64,000 nucleotides of DNA from Symbiodinium natans (GCA_905221605.1 CAJNDS010002424.1:7501-71500), one strand, 5' to 3'. Positions 19,778 through 31,152 are shown, numbered from the stretch's first letter. The notes: generated by a model not told the origin, from the letters alone. Made by a program: numbers and translations.

Positions 19778-19842
19778 CGGGGAGGCCTGTGTGGAATCCG
19801 ACCTCATCGCTGCTCCCTCAGTCCGTGGGGCGCGGCTTGGAA
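19778..19842 (+). CDS. Candidate internal exon, unknown protein
   Basis: The 65-bp island starts after CCCTACACCGCAG at the end of a CCCTAAA array and stops at GGAA before GTTTAGGG. The frame reads GEACVESDLIAAPSVRGARL. Both telomeric arrays would lie inside introns and form their ends. Confidence 0.33.
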
Positions 19843-20278
19843 GTTTAGGGGTCAGGGTTCAGGGTTGAGGGTTTAGGGTTAAGCAATACAAAGTAGACGT
19901 GGAGGCCCTGCAAATGGAGCAAGCGGCTCGACGGGGCTTGGATGGGGCCCCATGCTGTTGTTGATATCGCAGTCCCAAAGCGTGATTTTGCTGCTGTGGT
20001 TGTTCCTCTTTTTTTTTTTTTTTTGGGGGGGGGGGGGGGGGGTGGGGTGCATGGCATCATGTCCGCTTCATCGGGGATCCCCCTACAGGTTCGAAACCTT
20101 TGTGCCTGCACCTTCATTTTGGCCCTTAGGGATCTACGGATAATCCCTGCATGGAAACTCAATAAAGTTTCCGACAATGCAGGGCGAAGGGTTTAGGGTG
20201 TAGGGTTTAGGGTGTAGGGTGTAGGGTTTAGAGGCAGTTCTCAGCGGAGGTTTGGGGCATTCCCTTAATTCTGCCAAG

Positions 20279-20355
20279 GCTGTTGACTTGCATCCAAAGC
20301 GCAACCTCGCGCTCTCATCAGCAAACTGTCGCTTTGACCTGTGCGACGAAGCAGG
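20279..20355 (+). CDS. Candidate internal exon, weakly TPR-like
   Basis: The island follows a pyrimidine-rich stretch ending TGCCAAG and ends GCAGG before GTTTAGGG. The frame gives AVDLHPKRNLALSSANCRFD followed by LCDEA, a pattern that recalls one helix pair of a tetratricopeptide repeat (…A+-L-P-N--A…). One 25-residue match cannot establish the family. Confidence 0.35.
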
Positions 20356-21300
20356 GTTTAGGGTTTAGGGTTTAGTGTTTAGGGCTTGGGGTTTGGGGTT
20401 TGGCGTCTGGGGCCTAACCCCCCCCCCCAAAAAAAAAAAAAAAACTTACAAACCCCAACGCCCCCCAACAAAAAAGGAACACAAAACCGAAAGTGTGAGC
20501 CTCAGTAAAGCGCCCTAAGCCCTAAACCCTGGACCCTGCAAAAAACCCTACTAAACCTACTCGCAACACGTCGTTCGGCCATAGCTGAATCACTGTCTCC
20601 CGACACCCACCCCTGTCAACACTAACGAAAGCCTCAACCGTGAGTTCAAAGAAGGCCTGTAAGATACTTAAGGGTAGAAGGAGGAACCCCTAGGGACCCT
20701 GGTGTGGCCCACTACACCCTAAACCCTAAACCCTAAACCCTAAACCCTAAACCCTGAATCTTCTTCCTCGAAATAACTCCTGTATATACCTTGTATAGTC
20801 CCTATAGAGCTAGGCCTTGAGGTCCCTGATAAGGGCCCCTCCTTCAGTCCCTTGAGATACCCGAGACAAGCCGTAAACGAGCAAGTGAGTCCCAATAACG
20901 GAAAACCGAAGCTCTCTCCAGAGTTTACACCAGATCAACCCCAAACCCTAGACCCTGAACAACCAGCTCGAAAGTCGTCTACAGAGCTTGGGGATTCGAG
21001 GGTGGGTTCAGGTTTGATTGTTGGGGTGCAGCATCTACCACCTCTCAACCTTAAGAAACTCGCGAGACAAACGGCCATTTTCCTGTCGTGCTTTTCGTAA
21101 GAACCTCGTGACCACCCAAGTTCGGGCTTGAGGGTCTGAGCAAGCGTCACGCGACAGAAGCCCTACACCCCAAACCCCCTAAACCCTAAACCCTAAACCC
21201 CAAACCCTAAACCCTAAACCCTAAACCCTAAACCCCTGAAACCCTAAACCCCTGTAACCCTAGACCCCTGAAACCCCTGAAACCCACCATGACCACACAG

Positions 21301-21366
21301 CCGCGGACCTTCACCTCGCGGGGGAGACGAGGAGAGATCCCACTGAAGTTGCCTGCGAAAGCCGGG
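21301..21366 (+). CDS. Candidate internal exon, unknown protein
   Basis: The island is exactly 22 codons between CCACACAG and GTTTAGGG (PRTFTSRGRRGEIPLKLPAK then AG). The next protein-like segment (21396-21462) lies only 29 bp away across about three TTTAGGG units, too short for an ordinary intron. If the heptamers from GTTTAGGG to GGGTTT are removed, the frame continues directly into GAA GAC CCG, which suggests telomeric units inserted into coding sequence here. Confidence 0.33.
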
Positions 21367-21395
21367 GTTTAGGGTTTAGGGTTTAGGGTTTGAAG

Positions 21396-21462
21396 ACCCG
21401 CCACCGGACGTGCACTTGCTAATCGACGGAGCCGCCCCAAAGCACCGATTCCTTATTACAAG
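21396..21462 (+). CDS. Candidate exon, unknown protein
   Basis: An open frame reads PPPDVHLLIDGAAPKHRFLI and ends ACAAG before GTCAAT, a good donor. It follows three TTTAGGG units and TTTGAAG. It is probably the continuation of 21301-21366. The protein family is not recognised. Confidence 0.33.
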
Positions 21463-22957
21463 GTCAATAGGGCTTCGAGTCCGGCGTTTAAGGCACCCTC
21501 CCTCTATGGCACTACGAGATTTAGGGTTTAGGGTTTAGGGTTTAGGGTTTAGGGTTCGGGGTTTGGGGTTTAGAGTTTCGGGTTTAGGGTTTAGGGTTTA
21601 GGGTTTAGGCTTCCCTTCTCAACAGAAGCTTGCTTAGAGATCCGGCGCCAGTACCGTTCCGATTGCTTTTTGACTCCTGATTAGTAGTACGATTGTTCTG
21701 ACAGAGCCGACTGTGTCGATTAGACGCAATTATCACTCCTGACCTTACATTAAGAACAGCCCAAGGGAATGAGACATCGTTTGAAAACAAGCTTTTTGGC
21801 GCAGGATGGCTGCGCAAACAGTCCCACTATAGCCACCCGACATACTCAACATGGCGAAAAATGAGCAGTGTATCTTGGGGAGGTGGCGTCCAAACCTGAA
21901 ACCCCCGGATCAAGCTAACAGACTCAGTAGCCGAAGCACCCCCCGCGCCTGAGGTGTAGATGGGCGGGGTTGAAGAACGAGTGGGTAGTTCGGAGCCTCA
22001 ACCGAAGGGGGAGGCCAGAACATATCTGGTCGGGTCACAAGCTGAGAGTGTCGTAGCCCGAAACCCTAAACCCTAAACCCTAAACCCTAAACCCTAAACC
22101 CTAAACCCTAAACCCGTACGTCTTTGAGCAGTTTGGGGACAGCTCATGGCATCCTACACTGCGCAAGACCCCTGAGTAAGTGGCACTTGGCATACAAGAC
22201 GCGTGGTCCAGAGGCTTGGCTTTAAGGGTTCTGTTGCGCTCACCCTGAAAGGCACGGAGGGCCCCCAATAGAGGGTTTGGGGGTTTTTGGGGCTTTACGG
22301 GGCTTGGTTTGAGGGGTTTAGGGCTTAGGGGTTCTTGGGTTCAAGTTTAGGGTGTGGGGTTTTAGTTTTGGGATTCTAGGGCTTCTAGAAATCAGGGTCC
22401 CTCAACTCAAACCCTTCTTTCCACCACCAAAATCCTGCACCTTGACGCCTACCCCCCCCCCCCCCCAAAAAAAAAAAACAAAAAACCCACCCGAAACGCA
22501 AAAGTCCCGAACCCCAGCCAAACCCCAAACTCCTGAACCGCAACACCCCGAAGCCCTCGCCGCCCAGACCCTAACTCTAAGGCAAGCCAAAAAAAAAACA
22601 GCATTCCGTAACTCTAACGCCATGAAACCCTTCAACCCTCCATTGGTCTAGTGCTTACGACTTACAACTCGCTTGGTTCGGGGAGTCGGCTTTAAGGGTT
22701 TTAGGGCTCCAGGACTTGACACCGAAGATCTGAGGGTCTGGCTTGACGTACAAGAAGTGAATGCTGTTGGGTATGATCATGATTGCGTACATGATCCACC
22801 TCAGCGTGGACACGAGGTCCGCGCGCAGAACCCGGAAGACTCGCCACAACCAATGACGCCTTCTTGGCGTTAAGGGGTGGGCTGTCAGATACTCCGTGAG
22901 GTCTCGATTCCACGGCAACTACTGAAAGTGGCCCCGTGTAGGCCGACTTTTGAACCT

Positions 22958-23152
22958 GGGATGATCCCCCTTATACCAACAGTCCTTAATAGGGATTCTA
23001 ATTATAGTACCCCCTACTATAATCCCTGATTATAATCCCTCATGAGAATCCCTGATTAAAATCCCTTAATATTATCCCATATGATAATACCTTATTATAA
23101 TTCCTTATTAAAATCCCTCTTAAGAAGCTGTTAGTATTAGGGGGAACATTCC
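22958..23152. mobile_element. Small inverted-repeat element, family B
   Basis: The left end GGGATGATCCCCCTTATACC and the right end, reverse complement GGAATGTTCCCCCTAATACT, match at most positions over 25 bp. The interior is AT-rich with repeated AATCCCTGATTATAAT-like units. There is no ORF. A half copy in the opposite orientation lies near 44,650-44,725. Confidence 0.5.
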
Positions 23153-23358
23153 AGCTTTTAACCCCCCAAAACCCTTCTAGACGGTTAGCAGGTCGCGCGG
23201 TCCAGGCTCCTTGCGCTTTTCGCCCAAGGGTTCAGGGTTTAGGGTTTAAAGGATAAAGGGTAAAGGGTTTAGGGTTTAAAGTTTAGGCTTTAGCGTTTAG
23301 GGTTTAGGGGTAGCGCCAGGACGACTCTACGCAGGGTGGGGCGAGAGCTGAAAGGTTC

Positions 23359-23502
23359 TACTTGGTGCATGGTACCTAGTAACGCAGCTGTAAGCTGTAC
23401 TTATAAGCCAATGATAACTCTATTCGGGTACTTCAGAGGCTTCTAAGTGGGTTATGATACTGCACTTCTAGTTGGGTTATAAGCACCCTGAACCTCCAAG
23501 TA
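23359..23502. mobile_element. Small inverted-repeat element, family A
   Basis: The left end TACTTGGTGCATGGTACC and the right end CCTGAACCTCCAAGTA correspond to the family A termini with a few substitutions. The element is 144 bp with a non-coding interior, flanked by TA on both sides. Confidence 0.55.
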
Positions 23503-24317
23503 GAGTTTAGAAGCGAATCCTCAGTGCGTCGACGAATAGTTGCGTATTGCAGCATGTAGGGCCCATAAATCCAAGCGCCCTCTCCCTACAACTCCGCCCC
23601 CGAAAATGACTCCATCATCCTGAAACTCCCAAGAAGGCCCGAGAACTCTCTATCCGACTCTATCCTAACCTTCGTGGAGGCGAAGTGCCCCCCGTTTCTT
23701 TTAAGTTCGTGCCGAAGGAGAGTCGGGCTTTCGGATTTAGGGTTTAGGTTTTCAGGTTCAAGAAAAGCGCAAACTTACTTCTTCTATAACCCATGAACCC
23801 ACAAAACACAAAGTTTGCACATTTCTATGCCCACAGAATAAGCACACCCCAAAAGTGTAAAGTTCTAATCTTGGCTAAGTGAAGGGAGTTTGGATTTTGG
23901 GGTACCCTAAACCCTAAACCCTAAACCCTAAACCCTAAACCCTGAACCCTGAACCCTAAACCCTAAACCCTAAACCCTACACCCCAAACCTTTTGGGGGT
24001 GGCTAAGGCTGCCGCTGGTTTGACCAAAGAACCAGCTGCACAAGCACCACGTTCAGCATGAGAAGGGCCACCAGCATAAATGCCTGCAAAGACTTACACA
24101 AAGATCAGCCGATACCCAATTTAAGGTTTAGGGTTTAGGGTCCCAAAATCCCAAACTCTCCCAACATACCCTCCCTGAAGCCTAAACCCGAGAAGCCCCA
24201 AACCCTAACTTTAAACCCGGAAACCTGAAACATAAGCCCGATGGCATGGAGGAATTTTCAAGACGCCGCCGCGCGCTCTAGGGACTCGAGGGATTTATTC
24301 AGGGTTGCTTTCGGGGT

Positions 24318-24605
24318 TTTGGGTTTAAGGTTTAGGTTTTTAGGCTTTTTGGTTTTTAGGCTTTAGGTTTTTAGGTTTTTAGGTTTTTAGGGTTTTTAGG
24401 TTTATAGGTTTTTAGGTTTTCATTTTTTGTTTTTAGGTTTTGAGGTTTTGAGGTTTTGATGTTTTTAGGTTTTTGGGTTTTTTGGTTTTTTTGGTTTTTT
24501 AAGTTTTTAGGTTTTTGGGTTTTTTGGTTTTTAGGTGCTTAGGTGTTTAGGTTTTTCGGTTTTTAGGTTTTTAGGTGTTTAGGTTTAGGTGTTTAGGGTT
24601 TAGGT
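24318..24605 (+). repeat. Degenerate TTTTTAGG array
   Basis: Nearly 290 bp of irregular TTTTTAGG/TTTTTGGG/TTTAGGTG units, a T-rich drift of the telomeric heptamer with octamer spacing in places. Confidence 0.8.
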
Positions 24606-24898
24606 ATTCAGGGTTAAGGTTTAGCATTTTAGAGCTTAGGGTTTAGGTTTTTAGGGAGTTTAAGGCCTGAGGGCCAAAGGGTCTTGAGGGTATCGATTGA
24701 TGGTCCTAAGGGTTTCTGGGTCCAAAAGCCCCGAAACCCTAAACCCTAAACCCTAAACCCTAAACCCTAAAGGCCCTAAGCCCAGAACCCCTGGGCACGC
24801 CGCATGCTGACGGCCACATGGAATCCTGGCCTTCGCGCGCTGCGAGTCGCCCAAGATGTAGGCAATGGGCCAAATCAAGGACTGCCTCAGGTGGGTAT

Positions 24899-24964
24899 AG
24901 GGTTTAGGGTTTAGGGTTTAGGGGGTCAGGGTTTAGGGTTTAGGGTTTAGCCCTAAACCCCAAA
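24899..24964. repeat. Head-to-head telomeric junction
   Basis: TTTAGGG units run rightward to 24,950 and switch without a linker to CCCTAAACCCC. This G-to-C orientation switch is the signature expected of end-to-end telomere joining or fold-back amplification. Confidence 0.8.
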
Positions 24965-26320
24965 CTTCCTAGACCCTAAATCATTGGTAGACGCCATCCC
25001 CAAGTGACCCGTGCTGCAGCTTCGCGATGACAGGCCGCCACAACAGGTGCATCCCCAAGCCATTTTTCAACTCTGCACTTCTGCATAGCCCTAAACCCTA
25101 AACCCTATAGCCCTAAGCCTCCGAATCGCTAAATGTTAAAAGAAGTGTGGGCTTAGGGTTTAGGGGTTTGGGTATTAACGATGGAAGGGGCCCAAATTGC
25201 TTGCTGCTTCTATGCTTGGAGCCTAAATGCAAGACCCGAAACACCCAAACCCGAGTAGAGAAGCGCGCCGTGACTCCCGTGACGGTCTTGCGCGGCTCTC
25301 AGCACCATGGTCTCTGGTTGTGCGTCTCTGTCCGTTACACAACCACCTTGGGGTTTGTGGTTGCTGAACCACCGCGTAGGCCCATAGGCTATGGGGTTCA
25401 GGGTTTAGGGTCCCTGAACTCTGATCCCGAAACCCTAAACCCTAAACCCTAAACCCTAAACCCCAAACCCCAAACCCTAAACCCTAAACCCTAAACCCTG
25501 GCCAGCGTCTAGACCCAGAACCCCCACCCCCCTCTTACTCGAGCCGCGAATAGCAGTCCCTAAACCCTAAACCCTAAACCCTAAACACTGAACCCTAAAC
25601 CCTAAACCCTAAACCTAAACCCTAAACCCTAAACCCTAAACCCTAAACCCTGAACCCTAAACCCTAAACCCTAAACCCTAAGCCAGTGGCTTCCGCATTT
25701 TTCTTGAGGCTAGGGCGGGCTCGTCGGCATGCAGGTGTTCAGTGCAGCCTCAAGCTTCAGGGCCCAAGTTGAGGGTTTGGGTTTGGGGTTTAGGGTTTAG
25801 GGTTTAGGGTTTAGGGTTTAGGGTTTAGGGTTTAGGGTTTAGGGTTGAGGGTTGAGGGTTGAGGGTTGAGGTTTGAGGGTTGAGGGTTGAACAGTTGTCT
25901 CTGCTCACTTTGCTCCAAAAAGACGTGCACTTCATAATTTCGTCACGATTCAGGGTATAGGGCATGAGGGTATGAAGGTCTTGGGGCATTACGGCACTAG
26001 GATATTGGGGTATTCGGGTATTAGGGTTCAGCTTAAGGCTATTCGGGCTTAGGGTTGGGGGATCCCTCTGGTTCAGGGCTAAGGGCTGACTTACTAGGAT
26101 ACCAGGGTCTCGACCATGTGCCTTCCCACACCATTCCGCAAAGTTGGCCGCCGGGGCTTGGAGTTTAGGGTTTAGGGTTTAGGGTTTAGGGTTTAGGGTT
26201 TAGGGTTTAGGGTTTAGGGTTTAGGGTTTAGGGTTTAGGGTTTAGGGTTTAGGGCCTCTTCCGTTCTTTCGCAAACCCTTCATGGCAAGACCATTGGCCT
26301 GTGGAATTAGCTGACAAGCA

Positions 26321-26431
26321 CATGGGGGTTTACGAAAAAAGGGGACCCCGAATATAGTCCCCCACATAGTAGGATCCGGGTACAATAAGGACACCAAATA
26401 AGGTCCCCCGAATTTCGGAAATCCCCGCATG
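26321..26431. mobile_element. Small inverted-repeat element, family C
   Basis: The ends CATGGGGGTTTACGAAAAAA and, reverse-complemented on the right, CATGCGGGGATTTCCGAAAT are imperfect inverted repeats of about 35 bp including GGGGACC. A second, longer copy is at 55,997-56,177. Non-coding. Confidence 0.5.
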
Positions 26432-27282
26432 AAAGTTTAAACCCTCAACCCTAAACCCTAAACCCTAAACCCACATGAAAGTTCCGAATTCCTCGGATTC
26501 GCCCTCCGATTTGCAGCCCGCAAGACACCCCAAACCGGCTCCGAAATCCCCCCAGCTCACCCTAAGCCCGCAACCACTCGCCGCCACTCCTCCCTTAACC
26601 CCTGGACCCAAACCCGTAGCCCTAAACCCTAAATCCCTAAACCTTCAGTCTTGAACACACGAAAGCCCGCACCCTTGGCCCTTGGCCAGAGCTTCGTAGT
26701 ACCGGCCCTGGCAGAGCACCACAGCACCTTCGTGCGAGGCATTGAAGGGGTCCCGATAGTGTTGTGAGTTGAGGGTTGAGGGTTTGGGGTTCAGGGTTTA
26801 GGGTTTAGGGTTCAGGGTTTAGGGTTTAGGGTTTGGGGGTTTGGGGTTTAGGGCTCAGGGTTTAGGGTTCAGGGTTTAGGTTTTAGGGTTCAGGGCTTAG
26901 GGGTTAACAGCCTGTACCCTAGTTGAGGACCTTAGTATTCTGATTCACAACAAAGATGTTCTTATTAATGTTGGCATTGTTGTTGCTTCGTTTTTTTGGG
27001 GGAGGGGGGGGGGGGGTGTTCTGGGAGGGGCGTTTAGGTGCCTACTGGGTTCGGAAGGGCTTTAGGGTTTTGGGGCTTCAGGGTTTTTAGGGCTTAGGAT
27101 GGGGGGCTTTTAGGGTTACGGGGTCGTAGGGTTGTGGCCCAGGTTGTGGCCCTTTCGAGTTTCGGGTTTGGGGGGGTTTTGGAGTTTCGGGGTTTCAGCA
27201 TAGGGCCTTGAAAGGCTGCAAGGTTTTGGTTCCATTTGAGTTTGGGGGTTCAGGGTTCGGGGTTTAAGGTTTAGGGTTTAGA

Positions 27283-27396
27283 ACCTAAACCCTAAACCCT
27301 AAACCCTAAACCCTAAACCCTAAACCCTAAACCCTAAACCCTAAACCCTAAACCCTAAACCCTAAACCCTAAACCCTAAACCCTAAACCCTAAACC
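27283..27396 (-). repeat. CCCTAAA array with inverted TTTAGGG leader
   Basis: Sixteen near-perfect CCCTAAA units follow a short GGTTTAGGGTTTAGAA, so the orientation switches with a two-base linker. Confidence 0.85.
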
Positions 27397-27839
27397 GGAC
27401 TTGGGGGGGGTGGAATCTGTCAAGGTGATTGAGAAGGTTCTGGACCCAGCAACGAGCCTGAAAGCAGAAACTCAAGCAAACTCTGCACCCAAACTCCAAA
27501 ACTCCTTAGGGTTTAGGATTCTTATTAGGATTTGGGGTTTAGGTTTTGGGGATCAGAATTACATGGTCCCTTCGTATGAGCCCTTAAACTGGGACCCCGT
27601 ATCTACCTAAAAAATCCAAGGGCCCCTGAACCCTGTTACGGAAGGTAAGGGACCATACAAGGGAGCAACTAACCTTCGAAAACCGAAAGCCCTAAACCAG
27701 CATTGAGTGCCCCCAAGGTGCAAAGAACCTTAAGACCCAAATCATATTTACATGGCTGCGTCAACCATACTTTTTGGGCCGTATCGAAAAAAATCTCGTA
27801 ATCCGCACCGGTCTGGTTAGATTTGGCAGCCGCAGTACC

Positions 27840-27995
27840 GAAAAGTACCTCCCTACTACCACCCCTACTACCACCCCTACCACCCCACCCCTACCGGCCC
27901 TACCACCCCGCGGTGGATGGTGGGGGGTGGTAGGGGTGGGTGGGTGGTGGTGGCTTGGGGGTCGCGGGGCTAGGGATGGTGGGGGGCCAAGAATG
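27840..27995. repeat. C-rich/G-rich inverted repeat
   Basis: A run of CTACCACCCC-like units to about 27,905 faces GGTGGTAGGGG-like units to about 27,990 across a CCGCGG centre. The strands are nearly pure pyrimidine/A and purine/T and could form a long hairpin or triplex. The VVVGVV and PTTTPT ORFs here are repeat artefacts. Confidence 0.6.
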
Positions 27996-28984
27996 GGGGT
28001 AAAGTAGGGGTGGTCACTTACCAACCCCCCCCCCCCAAAAAAAAAATAAAAATAAAAATAAATAAATCAATATATATATATATATAATATCAGGAGTAAA
28101 ACCGGCAAATGAAATACCGTACCGCACCGAATCGTTACAGCCATGTACTTAAGCCCTAAGCCACAACCCAAGAAGCCCAAGAAGCCAAACACCCAAAACA
28201 CCAACAACACCAAATTACGCCAAGAGCAGGCCCCCGTGACCCACACAGCCCAAGCCCTAAACCCTAAACCCGAAACCCTAAACCCTAAACCCTAAGCCCT
28301 AAACCCATCTTGAGCGGGCCTCGTGGGTAGGGACAGCTGTGACTCGACCACTCTTGTGGCTTCGCCTGTTTCGATGCCTGGGCAGAGGGTGAGGGACGAG
28401 GCGTCGGGGTTTAGGGTTTAGGGTTTGGGGATTAGGGTTTGGGGTTTAGGGTTTTGGGGGTTTAAATAGGGTATAGTTTCTTTGGGTTTACAAAAGGTTC
28501 AAAATGGTAGGGTTTCTAGGGGGTTTAGTGTTTAGGGTCCAGGGTTCAGAGATTCAGATTCAGTTTTTTGCTTTTTGTTAGGAGCGTTTTGTGGTTTAGG
28601 TGTTTAGGGTTTAGGGTGAGGAGAGCAGGAGTTTCGGGTTGAAGGTGCTGGGCGACCATGTCAAAACATGTCGTCCGACTGCTTTTACGGTCTCCAAACG
28701 AAGCAGCCCTAAAGCCATAAACTGCTGCACCCATGCCATGAATCCCCGAGCCCGAGCCCTGAAACCTAAGTAGATTCCCCTAAACCCTAAACCCTAAACC
28801 CTAAACCCTAAACCCTAAACCCTAAACCCTAAACCCTAAACCATGAAAGCTGCGAGCCAGAGCTCCACTGCTTTCTGCGCGATATCAGCCAAAGTGCTAG
28901 GCATAAACTGAAAGCTCACCCTAAAGCAAACAGATCTACCTGAAGCCTAAAAGGGTTTAGGGTTTAGGGTTTAGGGTCAGGGTT

Positions 28985-29960
28985 TCGGGAGACTAAGCAA
29001 GCATAAAGTAAACGAATGCTACAGCTTAACGAAGCCCGCACACCTGAACCCCAAGCCCTCTAAGTGCATCTGAGAGCTTCCAGGTTAACCGTAAGACCCA
29101 TTCGAATCAACATGAGACATCATATCTGACGCTTTCTGGGATGTAAACCATAAAATCTATAATCTAATGTGCCGGAACCCACCCTTTAGGTGTAGAGGCT
29201 GTATGGGGATTAAGGATTCTCAAGGGCTCAGGGTTTAGGGGTTATGAGGTTTAGGGTGTAGGGTTTCGGCTCAGATCTTTTTGTATGTACGGCATGGAAC
29301 CCAATACTTGCCCTTGCGCAGCGGAGTGCTTCAGATCGGTCTCAGGTAAACACAAGCCGAAACCAATACACCTTTCCGACCTCGAGTTCGGGGGTTTAAC
29401 TGGGGGTTAGTGATGTGGGTCATGGTCTAGAGTTTGATGCTGAGACCATTTCTGGAGAAACATGTTCGACAGCAATACGACTGCTAAGTTGCTACGGTAC
29501 CAGTGGTGCTAGGACCCACGGCACACACCTTGTCAGGCCCACTTAAGTGAATGCTCGTAACCGTGCTACACCCTGAAGATTCAACCACAAACCCTACACC
29601 CTCGACCTTCCACTCTCCACCAACTGACCCGAATTCAGTCCTAACCGCTGTATAGTATGGACAACACATTGAATATGTATATGTATGTATTTATGGCAGT
29701 GTTGTTCTTATCGTCGAGAGTATTACTATCAGTGTGGCTCTTTTTTTACTACGACGAACATTTTCACTGTTGTCACTACGTATGATCTATTGTTGATATG
29801 CTTGTGACGATCACTAGCCTTATTCCGTTTATTCTGGCTAGCATGGATGCCACGGAAAATCTGCCGGACCTTTTGGATTAAGTCTCTGAGTGAGTGTGTT
29901 TCCCATCGGAAGCCACTGCGAGCTTTTCTCAGAGTGGTCGGACTGCTAAGAGTACATCAC
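28985..29960. other. Unique segment, no gene recognised
   Basis: Nearly 1 kb with little telomeric sequence, moderately AT-rich after 29,640. A 61-codon minus-strand ORF at 29,484-29,669 has no domain. This stretch lies downstream of the GNAT gene's 3' end, beyond a telomeric array. Confidence 0.45.
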
Positions 29961-29961
29961 A

Positions 29962-30152
29962 GAACCCTAAACCCTAAACCCTAAACCTAGAACCCTAGAA
30001 CCCTAGAACCCTAGAACCCTAGAACCCTAGAACCAACCCTAGAAGCCTAGAAGCCTAGAAGCCTAGAAGCCTAGAACCCTAGAACCTTAGAACCTTAGAA
30101 CCCTAAACCCTAAATCCTAAACCCTAAATCCTAAACCCTAAACCCTAAACCC
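29962..30152 (-). repeat. CCCTAAA array with CCCTAGAA and GCCTAGAA variants
   Basis: Standard units flank a core of octamers CCCTAGAA, GCCTAGAA and CCTTAGAA. It ends about 70 bp from the stop codon of the GNAT gene, inside or just beyond its 3' UTR. Confidence 0.85.
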
Positions 30153-30220
30153 AGTTCTGACTTTGTTCACGTCGAAGGCCCATCAAGCCGACGGGCAATC
30201 TTGTAAACGTGGCTGTGGCA

Positions 30221-31111
30221 TCACTGGGGAGAGCGAAGCATGCCGAACTCGCCATGGTGGATGTCCTCCTTTGACTCAGAGGTCTCGCATTTGATGTCGA
30301 AGCGCTCCGTGGTCTTGTAGCCGAAGCGCTCATAGATGGCCACATTCCTCTCGCCCGAAGTCTCCAGCCAAAGCGGCAGGTGTCGGCTGTCCGCCCAAGC
30401 GCTCACAAAGCGCATCAACTTTCCACAGAAGCCCATTCCTTGTGCATCCGGATCCACTGCCACAACCTTCACATGGGCATGAGGACCCTTAACATACTTG
30501 CCCTTCACCTCTTCGAGGGCATCTTGAGCTGCAAAAGCCCTGGTTTTCATTGCCCAGAAGGCTTCGCCTGCATCGCTCTTGGGTGGCAAGCCTCCTGCAA
30601 AGAAGCCTCGCACCTGTTCGAGGTGGCTCGAAAGTCCTGAAGGGATACCGTCCGAGTACAGAGCCACAAGCACCACAGCCCCCATGCTGCCATCCGGTTT
30701 CAGCCCAGCTACCGCAAAGCCACCGTGAGCAGCGACCATGGACCACTCCATCTTCATCATCCAATCGAAGATGCTCTTGCGCTTGGGGTCATCCCATTTC
30801 TCCCTTAAGGATGGCCCCACGACCCAATCCATCGTACCTTCCGGAGCTGTGGTGGCCGTTCCACAGAAAGATCGGGACATCACCGCAATGGCTTCGCCGT
30901 TCTCTTTGATGGACTCCGAGATCGAACCATAAGTCTTGTGACCCAAAACCTATACTGATACTCCCTTAGAAGCTTAATACAAATAACATTCTTAATGTCC
31001 TCTTGGGTTTTATACAAAGAAAAACAAAAAATGATTCCCAAGGGGGGATATAGAAACCTGCGTCATGCCAGGGCCGACCTCCACCTCGACCTGCGAAACA
31101 TTGCTGCCCAT
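30221..31111 (-). CDS. GNAT-family N-acetyltransferase, two predicted exons
   Basis: Predicted exons on the minus strand are 31111-31058 and 30949-30221, separated by a 108-bp GT-AG intron (CAG before GTTTCT; TATAG before GTTTTG), giving 260 residues. Exon 1 starts MGSNVSQVEVEVGPGMTQ. Exon 2 has an in-frame TAG just upstream and no ATG until its 25th codon, which is why a spliced start is needed. Acetyl-CoA-binding motif A is at residues ~179-196 (VKVVAVDPDAQGMGFCGKLM; the Q-x-x-G core is kept but the usual last G/A is C), followed by LWLETSGERNVAIYERFGY, the typical GNAT motif B with the conserved Tyr. The family transfers acetyl groups from acetyl-CoA to amines; the substrate cannot be told. 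A pyrimidine-rich stretch (31133-31152) ending CAAAG at 31,128 lies 16 bases before the ATG, a plausible trans-splice acceptor. Telomeric arrays flank the gene on both sides. Confidence 0.75.
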
Positions 31112-31127
31112 GGCTTTTTCGCGCGAG

Positions 31128-31152
31128 CTTTGAGTAGAAAAAGAAAAACCTG
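31128..31152 (-). promoter_or_regulatory. Putative spliced-leader acceptor of the GNAT gene
   Basis: On the minus strand a GGTTTTTCTTTTTCTACTC tract is followed by AAAG, then CTCGCGCGAAAAAGCC and the ATG. Using this AG would also remove an out-of-frame upstream ATG at 31,185. Inference from sequence only. Confidence 0.4.
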
